Source: Limimaricola cinnabarinus LL-001 (GTDB lineage: Bacteria > Pseudomonadota > Alphaproteobacteria > Rhodobacterales > Rhodobacteraceae). From it: DNA of 44,268 bases. The DNA lies in the NCBI RefSeq assembly GCF_000466965.1, contig NZ_BATB01000028.1, positions 1 to 44,268 of the forward strand. Direction: 5' to 3'. Below the pieces are notes generated by a model, which saw only the letters and a list, made by a program, of their open reading frames with translations, searched no databases and had not been told where the DNA came from. Below, piece after piece: positions 37,002-44,268 of this stretch; the stretch's first letter is position 1; each line of letters begins with the position of its first letter. The position numbers and the translations under genes are program-made.

Positions 37002-37241
37002 ATGAAGGCTCGCGTGCAGGTGATGCTGAAGACCGGAGTCCTCGACCCGCAAGGCGAGGCGATCCGCCATGCGCTCGGCGCGCTGGGCTTCGACGGCGTC
37101 GAGGGCGTCCGGCAGGGCAAGGTGATCGAACTGGACCTCGCGGGGGACGATGCGACCGCCGCCGAGGCCCAAGTGACCGAGATGTGCGAGAAACTTCTCG
37201 CCAACACGGTGATCGAAAGCTACAAGATCGACCTGAGCTGA
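37002..37241 (+). CDS. purS: Phosphoribosylformylglycinamidine synthase subunit PurS
   Basis: PurS is the small subunit that links PurQ and PurL in the FGAM synthase complex. The 79-residue protein begins MKARVQVMLKTGVLDPQGEA with IRHALGALGFDGVEGVRQGK and ends with TVIESYKIDL, matching the family throughout. A strong AAGAAGGAGCGGC precedes the ATG. It lies 53 bases after purC. Confidence 0.95.
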   Translation: MKARVQVMLKTGVLDPQGEAIRHALGALGFDGVEGVRQGKVIELDLAGDDATAAEAQVTEMCEKLLANTVIESYKIDLS

Positions 37242-37248
37242 GGTCGCG

Positions 37249-37268
37249 CGCCGCCTCTCGGGGCGGCG
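37249..37268 (+). terminator. Hairpin between purS and purQ
   Basis: CGCCGCC and GGCGGCG pair over seven bases with a TCTCGG loop, eight bases after purS. It is followed by TTCGCGTCTTTGG without a true U tract, so it may be a partial terminator or a processing signal. The remaining 220 bases before purQ show no gene. Confidence 0.35.
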
Positions 37269-37487
37269 TTCGCGTCTTTGGAACAGGTTTCGCTTTCGGG
37301 CATCGCTCGGCCGTCTTCGGGGGGCCTGAGCACCGGGAGCGATGCGGCGGTGGTTGCAGGGGAGGGCGCCACCGCCGACCTGAATTCGCGCCGCGGGCCG
37401 CCAGAGCCCCCGGCCTCCAGTTACCTCGTTCGCGGTTCCGCCGACCCCCGTTTGCGGTCCCGCCCCAGACCCCGAAGGATGCCCGCC

Positions 37488-38156
37488 ATGAAGGCCGCCG
37501 TCATCGTCTTTCCCGGATCCAACTGCGATCGCGACATGGCCGTCGCCCTGCGCGCCGCCGGTGCCGAGGTCGAAATGGTCTGGCACAAGGATGCCGGTCT
37601 GCCGCGCGGCGTCGATCTGGTCGCCGTGCCGGGAGGCTTCTCCTTCGGCGACTACCTGCGCTGCGGCGCCATCGCCGCGCAGTCGCCGGTCTGCCGCGCC
37701 GTGATCGATCACGCGCAGAAGGGGGGCTACGTGCTGGGTGTCTGCAACGGGTTCCAAGTGCTGACCGAAACCGGCCTGCTGCCCGGCGCGCTGATGCGCA
37801 ACGCCGGCATCCGCTTCGTCTGCAAGTCGATCCCGCTTGAGATCGGGACCACCCGGAGCGATTTCACCAGCGGCTACGCCGAGGGTGCGACGCTTCATAT
37901 CCCCGTGGCCCATCACGACGGCAACTACTTCGTCGATCAGCCGACGCTCGATCGGCTGCGCGCTGAGGACCGGATCGCCTTCACCTATGGCGACAACCCC
38001 AACGGCTCGACCGGCGACATCGCTGGCGTGCTCTCCGAGAACCGCCGCGTCCTCGGCATGATGCCGCACCCCGAGCGGGCGGTGGATGCGGGACATGGCG
38101 GCACCGACGGGCGCGGCCTGTTCGTCAGCCTCGTGGGCGCGCTGGTTTCGGCCTGA
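37488..38156 (+). CDS. purQ: Phosphoribosylformylglycinamidine synthase subunit PurQ
   Basis: PurQ is the glutaminase subunit of FGAM synthase, supplying ammonia. The 222-residue class-I glutamine amidotransferase has [34 protein letters not shown], the nucleophile in GVCNGFQVL (about Cys86), and the His-Glu pair in [10 protein letters not shown]. The ATG at 37488 has GAAGGATGCCCGCC; the frame is open upstream to 37278 but without similarity. It is 246 bases after purS, an unusually wide gap for this pair. Confidence 0.95.
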   Translation: MKAAVIVFPGSNCDRDMAVALRAAGAEVEMVWHKDAGLPRGVDLVAVPGGFSFGDYLRCGAIAAQSPVCRAVIDHAQKGGYVLGVCNGFQVLTETGLLPGALMRNAGIRFVCKSIPLEIGTTRSDFTSGYAEGATLHIPVAHHDGNYFVDQPTLDRLRAEDRIAFTYGDNPNGSTGDIAGVLSENRRVLGMMPHPERAVDAGHGGTDGRGLFVSLVGALVSA

Positions 38157-38238
38157 GCCTCGATCTCACGCCGCCCGTGAATGCGGCGTGATCCGCCCCG
38201 GCTTGCCGCGCCGCCCGGCGCGGCGTAAACCCGTCCGC

Positions 38239-39987
38239 ATGGCGAACGACACTTCCAGACGGCCGCGTCCACGGCGCAGTTGGGCTCCGCGCATAGCGCT
38301 GGCGCTGTTCTGCCTTGCCGCGATCGCGGTGATCTGGGTGACGAACGTGCTGCTGACCGAGCGTTTCACCGAAGCCACGCGCACCCGCACCGACGTGCGC
38401 CTCACGCTCTATGTCGGCAACCTGATCTCCGAGCTGCAGCGCAACTCCATCGTGCCCCAGCTTCTGGCGCGCGACCCCGAGCTGATCGGGGCGCTGTCCT
38501 CCTCCGACTTCTCGCGCTCGACCCAGCGGCTCTTGTCCTTCGTCGACGAGATCGGCGCGGCTTCGCTCGTGCTCTATGACAGCGACGGTCGGATCGTCGC
38601 GGCGACCGACCGCAATCGCCTCGGAGAGACGCATCGCAGCGCGCCCTATTTCATCGATGCGATGCGTGCGAACTCCACCATCTTCACGATCTTCCAGCGG
38701 CCCACGGGCGGCTACTCATTCCTCTATTCGCGCAAGGTTGACGCCAACGGCGCGGCGCTGGGAGTGATTTCGGTCGAGGTCGATCTGGCCAAGCTCGAGC
38801 GCAGCTGGGCCGGCACTTCCGACGCCGTGCTCGTCACCAACAGCACCGGCGAGATCATCCTGTCGACCGAGCCGCGCTGGCGCGGCCTGCCCGAGAGTGA
38901 GGCGCTGGAGCGCCAGTCCGCGCCATCGGCGATCGAACGGGCCTTTCTTGCCACCGACTGGACCGCCCTGCCGATCGACGCCTATCTGCGCGGCGAGGCG
39001 GTGATGCGGCGCGAACTGCGGGTGCCGTTCCAAGGGTGGAAGATGGTGACCTTCACCGCCTACACGAGCGTACGCGAGCGGGTGAACGGTGTGCTGGCGC
39101 TTGAAATCATGGGATTTGCAATGCTGCTGGCGCTGACCTTCTGGATCAGTTCGCGCAAATCTGCCTCTCGGCTGTTGCTCGTGCGGCGCGAAAGCGACCA
39201 GCTGCGGCGGCTCAACATGCGGCTGCAGCGCGAGATCGCGCAGCGCCAGCAGGTCGAGCGCAATCTTGAAAGCGCCGAGCAGACCATCGCCCAAAGCTCC
39301 AAGCTCGCCGTGCTGGGCGAGATGTCGGCCAGCGTCAGTCACGAACTGAACCAGCCGCTGGCGGCGATGAAGACATATCTCGCCGGGGCGCGGCTGCTGT
39401 TGCAGCGCCGCCGCCCGGAGGAGGCGCTCTCCTCGTTCCAGCGGATCGACGATCTGATCGACCGGATGGGCGCGATCACCCGACAGCTCAAATCCTATGC
39501 CCGCAAGGGCAATCAGGCCTTCGAACCGGTCGATGCGCGCGCCGCGCTGTCATCGGCGCTCGCCATGATGGAGCCGCAGCTCAAGACCCGCTCGGTCGCG
39601 ATCAACCGTACGTTGCCTTCCGGACCCGCGATGATTTTGGGCGACAGGTTGCGTTTCGAGCAGGTGATCATCAATCTGTTGCGCAACGCGCTGGATGCCA
39701 CCAAGGAGGTCCGGGATCCGCGCATCGACATCACGCTCACGGTCGAGGACGCCGTCGTCCTTACCGTGCATGACAACGGCCCGGGCATCGAGAACCTCGA
39801 TGCGCTGTTCGAGCCGTTCTATACGACCAAGGCGCCTGGCGACGGTGTCGGGCTTGGTCTCGCGATCTCCTCCGGGATCGTGAACGATCTCGGCGGACGG
39901 CTGACCGCGCGGAACGCATCCGGCGGCGGGGCTGTTTTCGAAGTGCAGCTGCCTATCTTGGAAGAAGAAATGGCAGCGGCGGAATAG
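38239..39987 (+). CDS. dctB: DctB-type sensor histidine kinase
   Basis: The 582-residue kinase has two membrane helices (about 17-39 and 284-304) around a large periplasmic double-PAS-like sensor (YFIDAMRANSTIFTIFQRPT, GGYSFLYSRKVDANGAALGV). After it come a coiled linker (about 312-352), HisKA with the phosphoacceptor His368 in SVSHELNQPLAAMKTY, and an ATPase domain with N box INLLRNALDA, HDNGPGI and GDGVGLGL. This is the DctB layout, the sensor for C4-dicarboxylates. No dctPQM or dctA transporter is in the window, so the ligand is inferred. The start at 38239 lies 82 bases after purQ; dctD follows after nine bases. Confidence 0.87.
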   Translation: MANDTSRRPRPRRSWAPRIALALFCLAAIAVIWVTNVLLTERFTEATRTRTDVRLTLYVGNLISELQRNSIVPQLLARDPELIGALSSSDFSRSTQRLLSFVDEIGAASLVLYDSDGRIVAATDRNRLGETHRSAPYFIDAMRANSTIFTIFQRPTGGYSFLYSRKVDANGAALGVISVEVDLAKLERSWAGTSDAVLVTNSTGEIILSTEPRWRGLPESEALERQSAPSAIERAFLATDWTALPIDAYLRGEAVMRRELRVPFQGWKMVTFTAYTSVRERVNGVLALEIMGFAMLLALTFWISSRKSASRLLLVRRESDQLRRLNMRLQREIAQRQQVERNLESAEQTIAQSSKLAVLGEMSASVSHELNQPLAAMKTYLAGARLLLQRRRPEEALSSFQRIDDLIDRMGAITRQLKSYARKGNQAFEPVDARAALSSALAMMEPQLKTRSVAINRTLPSGPAMILGDRLRFEQVIINLLRNALDATKEVRDPRIDITLTVEDAVVLTVHDNGPGIENLDALFEPFYTTKAPGDGVGLGLAISSGIVNDLGGRLTARNASGGGAVFEVQLPILEEEMAAAE

Positions 39988-39996
39988 GGGGCTCCC

Positions 39997-41331
<1,335 letters not shown>

Positions 41332-41357
41332 AAAACAGGGCTATCGATTGATGATCG

Positions 41358-41380
41358 GGCCGCCCTTCGGGGCGGCCTTT
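41358..41380 (+). terminator. Intrinsic terminator after dctD
   Basis: GGCCGCCC (41358-41365), a TTCG tetraloop and GGGCGGCC (41370-41377) make a perfect 8-bp stem followed by TTT, 26 bases after the dctD stop. Confidence 0.85.
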
Positions 41381-41760
41381 CACATTCGTCATTGTGTCAT
41401 GTGGACAAGTGCCGCTATGAAGGTCGGAACGGGCATGCGCTTGGCGCCGTTGCCCGGACGGATTTTCCGCTCCCTTTGCGACGGGGTTCCCCGGCACCGG
41501 AGGCGGACGAGACCGGCCCCGAGAGGGGCCGTTGACCTGACCCCGACCGGCCCGCTCATCTGGATGGCTGCCGGGCATGAACTGGCCCCCAGGGCCGAGG
41601 AAGAACCGCGATGCAACGCGCGCAGCATGCAGGCGACCCGTTGACGGCCCCGAGGGGCCGCACGGAGGCCGATACGCGCGTCATCGCCACAATCGGACAT
41701 GAGCGCGCGACAGGCGCCCCCCCCGGGGGCGTCAGTCGGCGCGCCATGCGAATGGATAAC
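41381..41760 (+). promoter_or_regulatory. Long structured leader of rne
   Basis: The 380 bases before rne hold no recognised gene. A weak promoter is possible (TTGTGT at 41392-41397, TATGAA at 41416-41421, 18 apart). Two very similar hairpins follow: GGCCCC-GAGA-GGGGCC (41515-41530) and GGCCCC-GA-GGGGCC (41646-41659), both in a TTGAC/GAC-rich context. A third GC stem, CGCCCCC with GGGGGCG, lies near 41715-41731. Long structured leaders are the site of RNase E autoregulation in E. coli; by analogy this leader may be cut by RNase E. Confidence 0.45.
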
Positions 41761-44268
41761 ATGGCAAAGAAAATGCTCATCGACGCCACGCATGCGGAAG
41801 AGACCCGCGTCGTGGTTTGTGACGGAAACAAGGTCGAGGAATTCGACTTCGAAAGCCAGAGCCGCCGTCAGCTCGCGGGAAACATCTACCTCGCCAAGGT
41901 CACGCGCGTAGAGCCGTCGCTGCAGGCGGCCTTTGTCGATTACGGCGGCAACCGGCACGGCTTTCTCGCCTTCTCCGAGATCCACCCCGACTACTACCAG
42001 ATCCCCGTCGCCGACCGCGAGGCGCTGCTGGCCGAGGAAAAGGCCTATGCCGAGAGCATGAAGGCCGAAGCCGAGGCGGCGGGCGCGGATGACGAGACCG
42101 ACGAGGCCGAGGAAAACGGCGGCGATCGACCGCGTCGCCGCCGCTCGCGTTCGCGGAGCCGCGCCTCGGAGGCCGGCTCCGACGCCGTCAGCACCCAAAG
42201 CGACGACGAGATCTCCGGCATGGAGGTGATCGACGCCGAGGACGAGGACGAGGATGACGCCGCGTCCAAGGACGAGGGCATCGAAAGCGTCGCCGACGAG
42301 GATGACAGCGAGGACGTGCGCCCCGCGCGCAAGCCGCGTCCCAAGCGCTACAAGATCCAGGAAGTCGTTAAGGTCCGGCAGATCATGCTGGTGCAGGTTG
42401 TCAAGGAAGAGCGCGGCAACAAGGGTGCGGCGCTCACCACCTACCTGTCGCTGGCGGGCCGCTACTGCGTGCTGATGCCCAACACCGCGCGCGGTGGCGG
42501 CATCTCCCGCAAGATCACCAACGCCGCGGATCGCAAGAAACTCAAGGAGATCGCGGGCGAAATGGATGTGCCGGAAGGCGCAGGCTGATCATCCGCACCG
42601 CCGGATCGCAGCGCACCAAGTCCGAGATCAAGCGTGATTACGAATACCTGCAGCGCATGTGGGAGCAGATCCGCGAGCTGACGCTGAAATCGATCGCGCC
42701 GGCCAAGATCTACGAGGAAGGCGATCTCATCAAACGGTCTATCCGCGATCTCTATTCCAAGGAGATCGACGAGGTCATCGTCGAAGGGATCGACGGCTTC
42801 CGCACCGCGCGCGACTTCATGAAGATGATCATGCCGTCGCACGCCAAGAACGTGAAGCCCTACACCGACAGCCTGCCGCTCTTTGCCCGCTATCAGGTCG
42901 AGAGCTACCTCGCGGGCATGTTCAACCCGACGGTCCAGCTGCCCTCGGGCGGCTACATCGTAATCGGCGTCACCGAGGCGCTCGTCGCCATCGACGTGAA
43001 CTCGGGCCGCGCCACCAAGGAAGGTTCGATCGAGCAGACCGCGCTCAAGACGAACCTCGAAGCCGCCGACGAGGTGGCGCGCCAGCTGCGGCTGCGCGAT
43101 CTCGCGGGCCTCATCGTGATCGACTTCATCGATATGGACGAGCGGCGCAACAACACCGCCGTGGAAAAGCGCTTCAAGGACAAGCTCAAGACCGACCGCG
43201 CCCGCATCCAGGTCGGCCGTATCTCGGGCTTCGGCCTGATGGAGATGAGCCGCCAGCGCCTGCGCCCGGGCATGCTCGAGGCGACGACCCAGCCATGCTC
43301 GCATTGCCACGGCACCGGCCTGCTGCGCTCGGACGACAACGTGGCGCTGGCGATCCTGCGCCAGCTTGAGGAAGAGGGCGTGCGCGGCCGCACCAAGGAA
43401 GTGCTGGTCCGCGTTCCCTACGCGATCATGAATTTCCTGATGAACCACAAGCGCGAACACGTGGCCGCCATCGAGCAGCGTTACGGCATGGCCGTGCGGG
43501 TCGAGGGCGACGCCACGCTGATCTCGCCCGACTTCGTGGTCGAGAAGTTCAAGACCGCCACCCGCGCAGTACCCGAGGCTGCGCCGATCGTATCGTCGGC
43601 CGCGCTGATGGAGGCGCTCGACGCCGAGTACGACTTCGACGCCGATGATGAGGTCGAGGAGGAAGAAGTCGCCGAGGCCGAAGCGGAGATCACGACCGAG
43701 ACCTCGTCGCGGCAGGAGACCAATGAGGCGGCGGACGAGGACGACAGGCCTCGCAAGAAGCGGCGCCGTCGGCGTCGGCGCCGGGGCGGCAACGGCGAAG
43801 GAGCCGATGCGCAGGGCGAGGATCGGAGCGATGACGACGCAGATGATTCCGACGAGGACGAGGAAACCGGCTCCGATCCGGTGACCGAGGCCGAGGCCGA
43901 GGCCGAAACCGCCAAGGTTCCCGAACCGGCCACGGCGACCGAGGCCGAGCAGGCACCCGCGACGGAGGCCGTCACCGAAGCCAAGACTGAGGCCGAGGCA
44001 AAGCCCAAGCGGACCCGCACGCGCAGCCGCAAGAAGGACACCGCCGAGGACGCGCCTGCCACGGCTCCCGAGGCGGAAGCCGCAGCCGAGCCTACCGCCG
44101 AAGAGGCACCGAAGCCCAAGCGCACGCGCCGCAAGAAGGCCGACACCCCCGCCGCCGAGCCGGCGGAGGCCGAGGCCGAGGCTGCACCCAAGCCCAAGCG
44201 GACCCGTCGAAAGAAGGCCGAGCCCAAGGCCGAGGAGGTCGCCGAGACCGCCCCGGTCCCGGCCGCGG
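41761..44268 (+). CDS. rne: Ribonuclease E, frameshifted as given, 3' end outside window
   Basis: RNase E is the main endoribonuclease of RNA decay and rRNA processing. MAKKMLIDATHAEETRVVV and ARNIYL-like NIYLAKVTRVEPSLQAAFVD open the S1 domain, which holds an acidic and Arg/Ser-rich insertion (about residues 86-196) typical of alphaproteobacteria. A TGA at 42586-42588 interrupts; LIIRTAG, the 5' sensor and the catalytic AIDVNSGRAT and VIDFIDMDERRNN follow in the -1 frame, then the zinc link CSHCHGTG. One more C (GGCCTG for GGCTG) repairs it. The rest is a disordered tail with repeated PKPKRTRRKKA motifs. ATGs at 41746 and 41752 are alternative starts; 41761 fits homologues best. Confidence 0.93.

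Overview
This 44.3 kb, GC-rich window (G/C-biased third codon positions) looks like chromosomal core DNA of an alphaproteobacterium, most likely a member of the Rhodobacterales/Rhodobacteraceae. The lineage call is inferred from several features. There is a ChpT phosphotransferase, an F1-ATPase zeta inhibitor (DUF1476) beside purC, a DUF3553 protein, olsB-olsA, and a ribosomal protein L21 with a C-terminal helix-hairpin-helix tail. RNase E carries a long acidic insertion in its S1 domain. I see no phage, IS, CRISPR or plasmid genes. The genus cannot be fixed from the sequence alone.

Layout. 1-798: 3' part of a sugar-type ABC ATPase gene, cut by the window edge. 874-1788 (-): EamA/DMT exporter. 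1959-7403 (+): complete, tightly overlapped biotin operon bioB-F-D-A-G-C. 7404-8217: gene-poor stretch with a decayed PIG-L deacetylase remnant. 8218-14210 (+): urea ABC transporter urtABCDE. 14275-15204 (-): DUF808 membrane protein. 15541-17722 (-): three-gene amino-acid (cystine-like) ABC transporter. 18070-18159 (-): tRNA-Ser(CGA). 18321-19490: a secreted DUF2059-like protein and a small lipoprotein, convergent. 19708-25369 (+): rplU-rpmA, two GNAT acetyltransferases, obgE-proB-proA. 25370-26179: chpT and a DUF3553 gene, divergent. 26307-27975 (+): a possible 11-codon leader ORF, then olsB-olsA for ornithine lipid synthesis. 27951-28958 (-): a ThiE-like protein and a TfoX-like protein. 29034-32501 (+): trmJ, ctaA and an M32 carboxypeptidase. 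32568-35538 (-): an MprF-like protein and betaine-homocysteine methyltransferase. 35691-36005 (-): ATPase zeta. 36187-38156 (+): purC, purS, purQ. 38239-41331 (+): a DctB/DctD-type two-component system. 41761 to the end (+): rne, running off the window.

The strongest technical signal is that five conserved genes each carry one missing base: the ABC ATPase, rpmA, a TfoX-like gene, an M32 peptidase gene and rne. All five are -1 events and can be restored by lengthening a short G or C run by one base. L27 and RNase E are rarely dispensable, so uncorrected sequencing error is the simplest reading.

Biologically, the points most worth following are these: a DctD-type regulator without the sigma-54-contacting GAFTGA loop; L21 fused to a helix-hairpin-helix tail; a short ORF that ends on the olsB start codon; duplicated GGCCCC/GGGGCC hairpins in the long rne leader; and a ThiE-family protein without the family's usual substrate motifs. 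I did not find a convincing wholly new multi-gene system here.
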